The position numbers and the translations under genes were made by a program. Under the pieces are notes generated by a model. It saw only the letters and a list, made by a program, of their open reading frames with translations, had not been told where the DNA came from and did no database searches. A stretch of DNA of 64,000 nucleotides. Source: Atherinomorus stipes (Eukaryota > Chordata > Actinopteri > Atheriniformes > Atherinidae). Every line of letters starts with the position of its first letter. Within the stretch, counting starts at the first letter, position 1. This document shows, in pieces, positions 34,628 through 45,857 of the stretch. Where the stretch lies: positions 310,001 to 374,000 of the forward strand of contig JALJCO010013696.1 of the NCBI GenBank assembly GCA_023101725.1, written 5' to 3'.

Positions 34628-35996
34628 CGCCACCCAGCAGGTTCTGGTCCAGCAGGTCCAGGTTCTGTTCCAGCAGGTTCAGGTCCAGCAGGTACAGGAG
34701 GTCCAGGTCCAGCAGATCTAGGTCCAGCAGGTCCAGGTTCTGTTCCAGCAGGTTCCGGTACAGGTCCAGCAGATCCAGGTTCTGTTCCAGCAGGTCCAGG
34801 TTGTTCTCCAGTAGGTCCAGGTTCAGGTACAGGTCCAGCAGATCCAGGTTCTGTTCCAGCAGGTCCAGGTTGTTCTCCAGTAGGTCCAGGTTCAGGTGCA
34901 GGTCCAGCAGATCCAGGTCCAGCTGGTCCAGGTTCAGGTGCAGGTCCAGCAGATCCAGGTTCAGGTTCAGGTCCAGCAGGTCCAGGTTCTGTTCCAGCAG
35001 GTTCAGGTCCAGCAGATCCAGGTCCAGCTGGTCCAGGTTCAGGTGCAGGTCCAGCTGGTCCAGCACATCCAGGTTCAGGTACAGGTCCAGCAGATCCAGG
35101 TCCAGCACATCCAGGTTCAGGTACAGGTCCAGCAGATCCAGGTCCAGCACATCCAGGTTCAGGTCCAGGTCCAGGTCCAGCAGATCCAGGTCCGGCAGAT
35201 CCAGGTTCAGGTACAGGTCCAGCAGATCCAGGTCCGGCAGATCCAGGTTCAGGTACAGGTCCAGCAGATCCATGTCCGGCACATCCAGGTTCAGGTACAG
35301 GTCCAGCAGATCCAGGTCCGGCAGATCCAGGTTCAGGTACAGATCCAGGTTCAGGTCCAGGTCCAGCAGATCCAGGTCCGGCACATCTAGGTTCAGGTAC
35401 AGGTCCAGCAGATCCAGGTCCAGCACATCCAGGTTCAGGTACAGGTCCAGCAGATCCAGGTCCAGCACATCCAGGTTCAGGTACAGGTCCAGCAGATCCA
35501 GGTCCAGCAGATCCAGGTCCGGCAGATCCAGGTTCAGGTACAGGTCCAGCAGATCCAGGTTGTTCTCCAGTAGGTTCAGGTTCAGGTCCGGGTCCAGCAG
35601 ATCCAGGTTCAGGTCCAGCAGATCCAGGTCTAGCAGATCCAGGTTCAGGTCCAGCAGATCCAGGTCCAGCAGATCCAGGTTCAGGTCCAGCAGATCCAGG
35701 TTCAGGTCCAGCAGATCCAGGTTCAGGTTCAGGTCCAGCAGATCCTGGTTCAGGTCCAGCAGGTCCAGGTCCAGCAGATCCAGGTTTAGGTTCAGGTCCA
35801 GCAGATCCTGGTTCAGGTCCAGGTCCAGCAGGTCCAGGTCCAGCAGATCCAGGTCCAGCAGATCCAGGTTCAGGTACAGCAGATCCAGGTCCAGCAGATC
35901 CAGGTCCAGGTCCAGCAGGTCCAGGTCCAGCAGATCCAGGTTCAGGTCCAGCAGATCCAGGTCCAGCAGATCCAGGTTCGGGTCCAGGTCCAGCGG
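34628..35996. repeat. CAGGTC/CAGGTT/CAGCAGATC array upstream of ihh
   Basis: About 1.37 kb built from the 3-bp-multiple words CAGGTC, CAGGTT, CAGCAGATC and CAGCACATC in varying order. Frames of more than 500 codons are open on both strands as a result. It ends about 340 bp before the ihh ATG. Confidence 0.97.
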
Positions 35997-36133
35997 GGTG
36001 CGTCCTGGACGGGTCCTCCTGGTCCAGATGCGCCAGCAGCGACCAAAGCGCAGGACGCCCACGCGCCGCGCGCCCCTCTGCGTCCGCGCGGAGGCGGCGC
36101 TTTGAAGCTTCCTGCCAACATAAACCGCGTCGC

Positions 36134-36142
36134 CTATTTATG
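36134..36142 (+). promoter_or_regulatory. TATA-like box candidate for ihh
   Basis: CTATTTATG stands in otherwise CpG-rich DNA about 200 bp before the ihh ATG, a plausible distance for a TATA box with a short 5' UTR. There is no transcript data, so this is only a candidate. Confidence 0.3.
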
Positions 36143-36337
36143 CCCCGCGTGCGCTCAGGACACGAGCCGCGCGCCTTCTCTCCATTTGGCACCTTTACGC
36201 GCCGGGAATGTGGACCTGCGGGGACTCCGCGCCCAGTCCCGCCGCGTCGCCTCCACTCTGAGCCCGGGACGGGAGCCACGCGGACTGGGGGCGCGCCACC
36301 ACACAGCGGGGACCCTTTCTCCCGGCGGGGGGGCAGG

Positions 36338-36637
36338 ATGCTGCTCCCCGCGCTGCTGACGTGCCTCGCCGGCTGCGCCGTCCTCCTCTCCCCGGCCAGC
36401 GAGGCCTGCGGACCGGGCAGAGGCTACGGCAAGCGGCGGTCGCCCCGGAAGCTCGCGCCGCTCGCCTACAAGCAGTTCAGCCCGAACGTGGCGGAGAAGA
36501 CGCTGGGGGCCAGCGGCAGGCACGAGGGCAAGATCACGCAGTTCTCCGCGCGCTTCAGCGAGCTCACCCCCAACTACAACCCCGACATCATCTTCAAAGA
36601 CGAGGAGAACACCGGCGCGGACCGCCTGATGACGCAG
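36338..36637 (+). CDS. ihh: ihh exon 1: signal peptide and first half of the hedgehog signalling domain
   Basis: Codes for residues 1-100 of a secreted hedgehog morphogen. Residues 1-23 are a hydrophobic signal peptide ending ..SEA. The mature protein starts [11 protein letters not shown], with Cys24 as the expected palmitoylation site. Residues 32-38 (KRRSPRK) form the basic heparan-binding stretch. [17 protein letters not shown] supplies calcium ligands Glu89, Glu90 and Asp95. The exon is 300 bp and ends ATGACGCAG|GTAACC, the usual vertebrate hedgehog boundary. [18 protein letters not shown] with SPNV, RNKY and SVKS(E/D) in exon 2 favours Indian over Sonic or Desert; ihha versus ihhb is undecided. 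Oddity: residues 66-75 read [10 protein letters not shown] where most hedgehogs have a RNSERFK-like segment. The Met was chosen because it opens the signal peptide; the longer upstream frame is repeat. Confidence 0.95.
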
Positions 36638-37692
36638 GTAACCGCCGGACTCGCGCGAGCGGGCCTCCGGGACCAAACCGGGTCCCGCCGAGGTGCACTT
36701 TGCCCAGTTTACGCGCGTGGACGCGTCTGCTGACTGCAGAGGAGAGCGCGCGACGTTTCAGCTTTTTGATTTCATGTCTTTGTTTTTGTCTCCTGAAGGT
36801 TCAGCTTTGTTTTTGTTTGTGTGTTTGCGGCAGCGTCCACGCGGAGCTGCTGAGGTGACCGGCTTCAGCTCGCGCGCAGAGCGGCGGCTGGTTCAACACC
36901 GCGTCTTCTGTCTGTCTGTCGGTGTTTCTGGTGGGAAGCGGCAGAAGCGGTGTTCTGCCGCTTCTAGCCGCGCTGCGCTGATGCGGCCCCGCGCGCTGTC
37001 GCTCCAGCCGCCTTCTGGACTGTCAGGAACTTTTACGACCCCCCTCTGATGTGGTCCCGCGTGGAATTTATTTGACTCCCAATTTCCCCAGAAATAAAGT
37101 ATTTATATCTGAGTGCTGACCGCGGCTTCCACAGCGCACGTGGGGAGGGAGAGCGCGCACTCCGGTCTGGAGCTGTCACCTCGCAGGCTGCGCGCGCTGG
37201 AAGGAAACTCCGCCGGAGAGTCTGGCAGTAAATCTGCGCATGTGCGGGCTTGTTTCAGTCCCCGTTTCTCTGACATGTTTTAATCCAGCGTTTCAGTCTC
37301 ATCCTCACCTGACGCGTCTTTCATGTCCGTTCCTCCCGCGCGCGCGCAGCCGCACGCGGCAGCGACCTGCTCTGAATTTATGGCCGCAGCCGCAGAGACA
37401 GCCTCCTGCTTGTCTTCACTGTTCCCTGCTACTTTTCTGTTTGTTTTCGCAGCGCTCGCGGGCAGAAATAGCCCTGACCCGCGCTGAAGCCTTAATTATG
37501 CAGGTTTTCCCGTCATAATTTAGGTTTTATTCGCTTTTCCTGGGAGCTCGCGCGCTGCACACAGAGGGCTGTTCAGGCTTCAGTCAGCGACATGTTCGCT
37601 TTCTGTTTGACTTCACAGCGGATTTTAAGAGGAAATGTAATTATATGTGACGCATTTTTGCAGAGCTTTTGCGGTAATGAGACTTTTTTCTT

Positions 37693-38560
37693 AAGGCGAG
37701 ACTCCAGGCAAATAAATGTCAGTAACTGGTATCAGCATGAAACGTTCCCGCTTTGTTCCTCACATCAGGGGGGGGGGCAGTTTCTGTATCGAAAGTTTTC
37801 TGAAATTTTATGTTTAAATATGCAAATGAGGTGTTATATAGCAAAAAATGCGCTAATTTGCATAGGATATTTGTAGGGAAAAAAAATCTAAACTGGATCA
37901 ACCTTCAATGTTTCTTTTAATTTTGTTCACATATTAAAGTCAAAAGTTTTTCCAGAGGGGGTTTTGGATATCTCTGTAGATCATTTCACTATTTAGAATA
38001 TACTGTCAGCATCCAGAGAAAGACATTTTTTTGTCATATTTTTGGATGAAATGTTCTATAATCAGGCTGTGAATCAGATATGAAATAATCCTTGTGTAAA
38101 AACTTTAAGAATCCAGTCAGGATCAGAACGTGAAAGTTTGGTTTCTGTAAGTGCTCCTGAAGTGGAGATTTTTGACCGGAATAAGAGAAAAACTCATTTA
38201 GAGAAAACAGCCTTTAAAGTTCTGGATTGTAAAATTCTCCACATTTTTGTTCTATAACTATTTACAGACATCAGATCCAATCAGACTCATGAGCTGGAAA
38301 TATCACGTTTGGTTGAGATGACATGGTTCAGGAAAAAGGGACGTTTCCATGGATACCAGACATGACGGGTTCAGACGAGCACCACGGTGCTGCGCTCCGT
38401 TAAAAACACCAACTTCAGCTGCAGTTTGAGGATCAGACAAAGAATCAGGAAATAAACTCTAAATGATGGTTTTTAGTCTGAAAGAAAACATGATGGAGGA
38501 GGAAAAAACAAAGTCTCCACCGGGGTTTTTTCCTGTAGCGCCCCCCCTTTAAAAAAAGTC
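37693..38560. repeat. dispersed repeat, copy B (see 3350-4065)
   Basis: Collinear with copy A. It carries an extra stretch of about 190 bp (about 38215-38405) that copy A lacks, so either copy A was deleted or this copy was enlarged. Confidence 0.8.
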
Positions 38561-38569
38561 AGGAATAAG

Positions 38570-39410
38570 ACAGACCACCTTCTCAGCAAACCAGATTTAA
38601 AATGACAACAAACAAGCATCAGTTTGGGATGGAGCTGCTTCTTTCAGCTTTTTAAAGCAATGCGGCTTTACGGCTCTTAATGAGCCTTTTTGCGGTGCAG
38701 ATGTGCACAGGCGCACGTTGTCAGCCTGTGTTTGTGCAGCCAGCGGTTTAGTGCCTGAACCTCCGACAGAAACCCCCGTCGACCCGAACACCTTGAAAGG
38801 AGAACCAACAAAATCCATCGTGTGATTTATGAAGTTCAGCGTGGTTGCGCTGACCGCAGAGGGAAAACAGTCACGATCCGCACTGAACACCGTCAAAAGG
38901 CATCTGTGGCCACGGGCGCGAGCTATTCTTATCTCAGCCAACATGGAAAAAGACATTTATAGGGTTTAATCCCGGTCTGGAGCCGTGATAGCCGAGATTC
39001 ATGAAAGGCTCCATCACTGGGGGCTTTCAGAAAGACGCCCCGCGTTCATGTTCCATTTATCCGCTTCCATTTACAGATAAAGTGGAATAAATCCAGAAAA
39101 GTGGGCTTTTATTCACAGAAAAGCAGGAATCAGCGTTAATTACCTGGGAAGTTTAAGATTTTAACCTTTAATTGACCTGATGGGGTCATTTTGGAGGTTC
39201 TGCACTGTAAAAAAGGATTTTACTCAACCATTATATTCATCCTCGGTGCTTTAAAAAGTGAGTTTTATGAAGTTATCTGACGTGAGTCTGTAAAGCTGAG
39301 CTCCAATCTGTAGAAATGGAGGTGACTCTCCGTGATGCGTTCAGGTTCCCCTCACTGAAATGAACCAATGACCTTAAATGCAGCAGGAAGTTGGTGTGGA
39401 CGTGATTTTA
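38570..39410. promoter_or_regulatory. unique island in ihh intron 1, candidate enhancer
   Basis: Non-repetitive, balanced composition in an otherwise repeat-filled intron. Segments such as AGCTATTCTTATCTCAGCCA, CATTTATCCGCTTCCATTTA and GCGTTAATTACCTGGGAAG could be transcription-factor sites. Being unique is the only direct evidence; conservation would have to be tested. Confidence 0.3.
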
Positions 39411-39439
39411 GCTAAAATGATGTCAAACCACCGACCAGC

Positions 39440-42400
39440 AGCTGCTGGATAAGTTAACGGGTGATGTTTGTAATGCTGGTTACAGTAAACAGGTGACATT
39501 TATAACGATGGTTAAAGTTAACGGATAATGTTTGTTATGCTGGTTAAAGTTCACTGGTAATGTTTGTTATGCTGGTTAAAGTTAACGGGTGACATTTACT
39601 ATGCTGGTTAAAGTTAATGGGTAATGTTTGTTATGCTGGTTAAAGTTAACGGGTGACATTTACTATGCTGGTTAAAGTTAATGGGTAATGTTTGTTATGC
39701 TGGTTAAAGTTAACAGGTAATGTTTGTTATGCTGGTTAAAGTTAACGGGTGACATTTACTATGCTGGTTAAAGTTAATGGGTAATGTTTGTTATGCTGGT
39801 TAAAGTTCACTGGTAATGTTTGTTATGCTGGTTAAAGTTAACGGGTGACATTTACTATGCTGGTTAAAGTTAATGGGTAATGTTTGTTATGCTGGTTAAA
39901 GTTAATGGGTAATGTTTGTCATGCTGGTTAAAGTTAACGTGTGATGTTTATTATGCTGGTTAAAGTTAAATGGTGACGTTTATTATGCTGGTTAAAGTTT
40001 AAGAGATGACGTTCATTATGCTGGTTAAAGTTAACGGGTGACGTTTGTTATGCTGGTTAAAATAACGGGTGACGTTTATTATGCTGGTTAAAGTTAAATG
40101 GTGACGTTTATTATGCTGGTTAAAGTTAACGGGTGACATTTGTTATGCCGGTTAAATTAACGGGTGACGTTTGTTATGCTGGTTAAAGTTAACGGGTAAT
40201 GTTTGTTATGCTGGTTAAAGTTAACAAGTGACATTTATTACGCTGGTAAAAGTTAATGGGTAATGTTTTTTATGCTGGTTAAAGTTAACGGGTGAAGTTT
40301 GTTATGCTGGTTAAAGTTAACAAGTGACATTTATTACGCTGGTTAAAGTTAACGGGTAATGTTTCTTATGCTGGTTAAAGTTAATGTTTTACGTTTATTA
40401 TGCTTGTTAAAGCAGATGATATTTGTAATGCTGGTTAGAAATAACACGTGACATTTATTATGCTGGTATAAGTTAACGGTTAAAATTTATTACGCTGGTT
40501 TAAGTTAATGGGTGACATTTATAATGCTGGTTAAAGTTCATGGGTGATGTTTATTATGCTGGTTAAAGTTAACGTGTGATGTTTATTATGCTGGTTAAAG
40601 TTAAATGGTGACGTTTATTATGCTGGTTAAAGTTAATGTGTGATGTTTATTATGCCTGTTAAAGTTAAATGGTGACGTTTATTATGCTGGTTAAAGTTAA
40701 CGGGGGACTTTTGTTATGCTGGTTAAATTAACGGGTGACGTTTATTATGCTGGTTAAAGGTAATGGGTGACGTTCATTATACTGGTTAAAGTTAACCGGT
40801 GACATTTGTTATGCTGGTTAAATTAACGGGTGACGTTTATTATGCTGGTTAAAGCTAACGGTTGATGTGTATTATGCTGGTTAAAGTTCACGGGTGACAT
40901 TTGTTATGCCGGGTAAAGTTAATGGGTGACATTTATTACGCTGGTTAAAGTTAATGGGTGATGTTTTTTGCTGGTAAAAGTTAATGGGTGATGTTTGTTA
41001 TGCTGGTTGAAGTTAATGTGTGACATTTATTACGCTGGTTAAAGTTAATGGGTGATGTTTATTATGCTGGTTTAAGTTAATGGTTGACGTTCATTATGCA
41101 GGTAAAAGTTAATAGGTGATGTTTGTTATGCTGGTTAAAGTTATTAAAAGTTATTTGGTGATGTTAGTTAACGGGTGACATTTATCACGCCTGTTAAAGT
41201 TAACGGGTAATGTTTGTTATGCTGGTTAAAGTTAATGGTTTACGTTTATTATGCTTGTTAAAGTAAGCAGATGATATTTGTAATGCTGGTTAGAAATAAC
41301 AGGTGACATTTATTATGCTGGTAAAAGTTAACGGTTGAAATTTATTACGCTGGTTTAAGTTAGCGGGTGACATTTATAATGCTGGTTAAAGTTCATGGGT
41401 GATGTTTATTATGCTGGTTAAAGTTTAAGGGATGACGTCCATTATGCTGGTTAAAGTTAACGTGTGATGTTTATTATGCTGGTTAAAGTTAAATGGTGAC
41501 GTTTATTATGCTGGTTAAAGTTAACATGTGATGTTTATAATGCTGGTTAAAGTTAAATGGTGACGTTTATTATGCTGGCTAAAGTTTAAGGGATGACATT
41601 TATTATGCTGGTTAAAGTTAACGTGTGATGTTTATTATGCTGGTTAAAGTTAAATGGTGACGTTTATTATGCTGGTTAAAGTTAACATGTGATGTTTATA
41701 ATGCTGGTTAAAGTTAAATGGTGACGTTTATTATGCTGGTTATAGTTAACGGGTGAAGTTTGTTATGCTGGTTAAAGCTAACGGTTGATGTTTATAATGC
41801 TGGTTAAAGGTAATGGGTGACATTTGTTATGCCGGGTACAGTTAATGGGTGACATTTATTACGCTGGTTAAAGTAAATGGGTGATGTTTTTTGCTGGTTA
41901 AAGTTAATGGGTGATGTTTATTACGCTGGTTAAAGTTAATGGGTGACGTTGTTATGCTGGTTAAAGTCAACGGGTGATGTTTATTATGCTGATTTAAGTT
42001 AATGGTTGACGTTCATTATGCAGGTAAAAGTTAATAGGTAACGTTTGTTATGCTGGTTAAAGTTATTAAAAGTAATTTGGTGATGTTAGTTAACGGGTGA
42101 CATATATTACGCTGGTTAAAGTTAACTGGTAATTTTTTCTATGCTGGGTAAAGTCAACGGGTGATGTTTGTTATGCTGGTTAAAGTTAATAGGGGACATT
42201 TATAACGCTGGTTAAATTTAACGGTTGACATTTATTATGCTGTTTAAAGTTAACGGGGGATATTTGTTATGCTGGTTAAAGTTAATGGTTGATGTTGATT
42301 ATGCTGGTTAAAGCTAGCAGATGATATTTGTTATGCTGGTCAAAGTGAACAGTTTACATTTAAAATTCTGGTTAAAGTTAACGGTTGACATTTAATACGA

Positions 42401-43915
42401 TGGTTAAAGTAAACGGGTGACGTTTGTTATGCTAGTTAAAGTTAAAGGGTGACATTTGTTATGCCGGGTAAAGTTAATGGGTGACATTTATTACATTGGT
42501 TAAAGTTAATGGGTGATGTTTTTTGCTGGTAAAAGTTAATAGGTGACGCTTGTTATGCTGGTTAAAGTTATTAAAAGTTATTTGGTGATGTGAGTTAACA
42601 GGTGACATATATTACGCTGGTTAAAGTTAACGGGTAATTTTTTTATGCTGGTTAAAGTCAAATGGTGATGTTTATTATGCTGGTTAAAGTTTAAGGGATG
42701 ACGTTTATTATGCTGGTTAAAGTTAACGTGTGATTTTTATTATGCTGGTTAAAGTTAAATGGTGACGTTTATTATGCTGGTTAAAGTTTAAGGGATGACG
42801 TTTGTTATGCTGGTTAAATTAATGGGTGACGTTTATTGTGCTGGTTAAAGGTAATGGGTGACGTTCGTTATGCTGGTTAAAGTTAACGGGTTACATTTGT
42901 AATGCCGGTTAAATTAACGGGTGACGTTTGTTATGCTGGTTAAAGTTAACGTGTGATGTTTATTATGCTGGTTAAAGTTAAATGGTGACGTTTATTATGC
43001 TGGTTAAAGTTTAAGAGATGATGTTCATTATGCTGGTTAAAGTTAACAGGTGACATTTGTTATGCCGGGTAAAGTTAATGGGTGACATTTATTAAGCTGG
43101 TTAAAGTTAATGGGTGATGTTTTTGCTGGTTAAAGTTAATGGGTGATGTTTGTTATGCTGGTTGAAGTTAATGTGTGACATTTATTACGCTGGTTAAAGT
43201 TAATGGGTGACATTGTTATGCTGGTTAAAGTCAACGGGTGATTTTTATTATGCTGGTTTAAGTTAATGGTTGACGTTCATTATGCAGGTAAAAGTTAATA
43301 GGTGACGTTTGTTATGCTGGTTAAAGTCATTAAAAGTTATTTGGTGATGTTAGTTAACGGGTGACATATATTACGCTGGTTAAAGGTAACGGGTAATTTT
43401 TTTATGCTGGTTAAAGTCAACGGGTGATGTTTGTTATGCTGGTTAAAGTTAATAGGGGACATTTATAACGCTGGTTAAATTTAACGGTTGACGTTTATTA
43501 TGCTGTTTAAAGTTAACGGGGGATATTTGTTATGCTGGTTAAAGTTAATGGTTGAAGTTGATTATGCTGGTTAAAGTTAGCGGGTGATATTTGTTATGCT
43601 GGTTAAAGTAAACAGTTTACATTTAAAATTGTGGTTAAAGTTAACGGTTGAAATTTATTACGATGGTTAAAGTAAACGGGTGACGTTTGTTATGCTAGTT
43701 AAAGTTAAAGGGTGACATTTGTTATGGTAGTTGGAGTTACAGGTTGACATTTATTAAACTGATTAAAGTTAACGGGTGACATAAATTACGCAGGTTAAAG
43801 TTAATGGGTGATCTTAACCAGCTGGTAAAAGTTCATGGGTGACGCTTGTTATGCTGGTTAAAGTTCACGGGTGACATTTGTTATGCTGGGTAAAGTTAAT
43901 GGGTGATGTTTATGA
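39440..43915. repeat. 32-bp minisatellite, left block
   Basis: About 140 diverged units of GTTAACGGGTGACGTTTATT followed by ATGCTGGTTAAA. Longer blocks are repeated as groups: the segment with TTATTAAAAGTTATTTGGTG and GCAGGTAAAAGTTAATAGGT recurs near 41100, 42020, 42560 and 43300. Unit divergence makes it older-looking than most other arrays here. Confidence 0.97.
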
Positions 43916-45855
43916 AATGAATGAAAAATAGTTGATTTATCCCAAAAGGGAAAATTGACAATGTAAAAAAAAGCAATATAACACATGTAACTATATAACA
44001 TTGATATTAAATAATAATATAACAATCATAAGTCAGTCAGTCTTGTTCTTCAGGGTGATGCTGCTGGCAGGAATGAATTTCTGTATCTCTCCGTCCTACA
44101 GTGAACCTGACGCAGCCTCCCACTGAACACACTCTGTTGATTCTTCACCGTGTTGTGGAGAGGAGGAAGAATCCTCCATCATCTTCATCAGCTTGTGCAG
44201 CATTCTTTTCTTAACGATCATCTCCAGCAGCTCCAGAGTTATTCCGAGCACAGAACCAGCTTTCTTGATCAGCTTGTTTAGCTTCTTCAAGTCTCTGGTT
44301 CTGGTTCTGGTCCTGGTTCTGGTTCTGGTCTGTAGTCATCTGGTTCAGCTGGTTGTGGTTTTTTAGGGACAGGAACAAGACAGGATGTTTTCCACAGCAC
44401 AGGAACTCTGTTCTGTCTCAGGCTGGTGTTAAAAAGGTGCTGGAGAACCCGACATAGTTGTTCTGAGCAGGTCTGGAGAACTCTGGGACTGACACCATCT
44501 GGACCTGCAGCCTTGTTCCGGTTCAGTTTCTCTAGTTGTTTCTTGACCTGGTCACAGGAGACAGTCAGGCTGGAGGTGGAGACAGAGGAGGTCTCAGGAT
44601 GTCCTGATGTGGAGACAGAGGAGGTCTCAGGACGTCCTGATGTGGAGACAGAGGAGGTCTCAGGATGTCCTGATGTGGAGACAGAGGAGGTCTCAGGATG
44701 TCCTGATGTGGAGACAGAGGAGGTCTCAGGATGTCCTGGTGTGGAGACAGAGGAGGTCTCAGGATGTCCTGGTGTGGAGACAGAGGAGGTCTCAGGATGT
44801 CCTGATGTGGAGACAGAGGAGGTCTCAGGATGTCCTGATGTGGAGGGAGAGGTCTCAGGATGTCCTGATGTGGAGACAGAGGAGGTCTCAGGATGTCCTG
44901 ATGTGGAGACAGAGAAGGTCTCAGGATGTCCTGATGTGGGGGGAGAGGAGGCTGTGTTCAGGTCCATGACTGAGGTGCAGGGTGACAGAGTGGAGGTGGG
45001 ACAGGAAAGCTGTGGGCTCATGGAGGGTGTGTGGTGTGTTGGGTTGTCGGCAGGGGGGAACTGAACCTATTGAAGAACATGTTCAGTTCGTTAGCTCTGT
45101 CCAGACCTCCATCAGTCTGGTCCCCCTTTAACTTGAAGCCAGTGATCTTCTTCATTCCCGACCACACATCCCTCACGTTGTTCTGCTGGAGCTGCTCTCC
45201 AACTTCTTCCTGTCGTCCTCCTTCACTTCTTAGTCTGTGTTTTCAGTTGTTTTTGTGTGGTCTTCAGTAACTCCCTGTCTCCATCCCTGAAAGCTTTCTT
45301 TTTGATGTTCAGCAGCTTTTTCAGGTCACTGGTGATCCAGGGTTTGTTATTGGGGAAGCACCTCACTGTTCTTGTTGGAACGATGCTGTCCACACAGAAG
45401 TTTATGTAATCTGTCACACACTCAGTCATGGTGTTGATGTCATCTCCATGAGGTTCACAGAGGACATTCCAGTCTGTGGCCTCAAAGCACCCTCTCAGAG
45501 CATCTTCAGCCTCAGTAGACCAGGTTTTAATCGTCCACCTAATGACTGGTTGCTGCTGAACGGTGGGCTTGTAGATGGAGGTGAGAAGAACCAGATTATG
45601 ATCTGATCTTCCTAGAGGAGGCAGGGCAGAGGAGCTGTATGCATTCTTAGTATTTGCATAAAATAAGTCCAACATCTTATTTTCTCTGGTGGAGCAGCTG
45701 ACAAACTGCTGGAAAGTTGGTAACGTAGCAGAGAGGGAGACGTTGTTGAAGTCTCCAGAGATCGCCATGAATGAGTTTGGATGCTGTGTTTGTAGTTTAG
45801 CCACGACGGAGCTGATGACATCACAGGCTGTCTCTGGTGCGGTACCTGGTATTAA
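43916..45855 (-). mobile_element. L2/CR1-like LINE fragment A with deleted reverse-transcriptase core
   Basis: Read on the minus strand, 5' to 3'. First comes the C-terminal part of an AP-type endonuclease (45223-45804: MAISGDFNNV... then LGRSDHNLVL). Next is a linker, then the RT start (LEKLNRNKAAGPDGVSPRVL and LWKTSCLVPVPKKPQ), then a jump to the C-terminal end (LGITLELLEMIVKKRMLHKL) and the 3' UTR ending near TTTTTCATTCATTTCAT. The RT palm with its catalytic YSDD-type motif is missing. Stops and a minisatellite (44572-44950) further break it. Confidence 0.88.
44572..44950. repeat. 36-bp minisatellite inside LINE fragment A
   Basis: About 10.5 units of GGAGGTCTCAGGATGTCCTG followed by ATGTGGAGACAGA. 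The period is a multiple of three, so the LINE frame stays open through it as a repeated SGHPETSSVST peptide. Confidence 0.95.
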
Positions 45856-45857
45856 AT

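Larger units (their letters stand above)
36020..37580. promoter_or_regulatory. CpG-rich ihh promoter / exon 1 block
   Basis: Composition changes abruptly at the end of the CAGGTC-type array to GC-rich sequence dense in CGCG and GCGC, and stays so through exon 1 to about 37.58 kb. That is typical of a developmental-gene CpG island. Extent is judged by eye, not computed. Confidence 0.6.

Noticed and set aside
34406..36733. 775-codon frame running into the hedgehog exon
   Set aside because: The upstream part is the CAGGTC-type array in a frame that happens to match exon 1; the real start is the signal-peptide Met at 36338, and the frame past 36637 is intron.
44426..45064. + strand frame of 212 codons
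   Set aside because: Antisense shadow of the LINE linker minisatellite.
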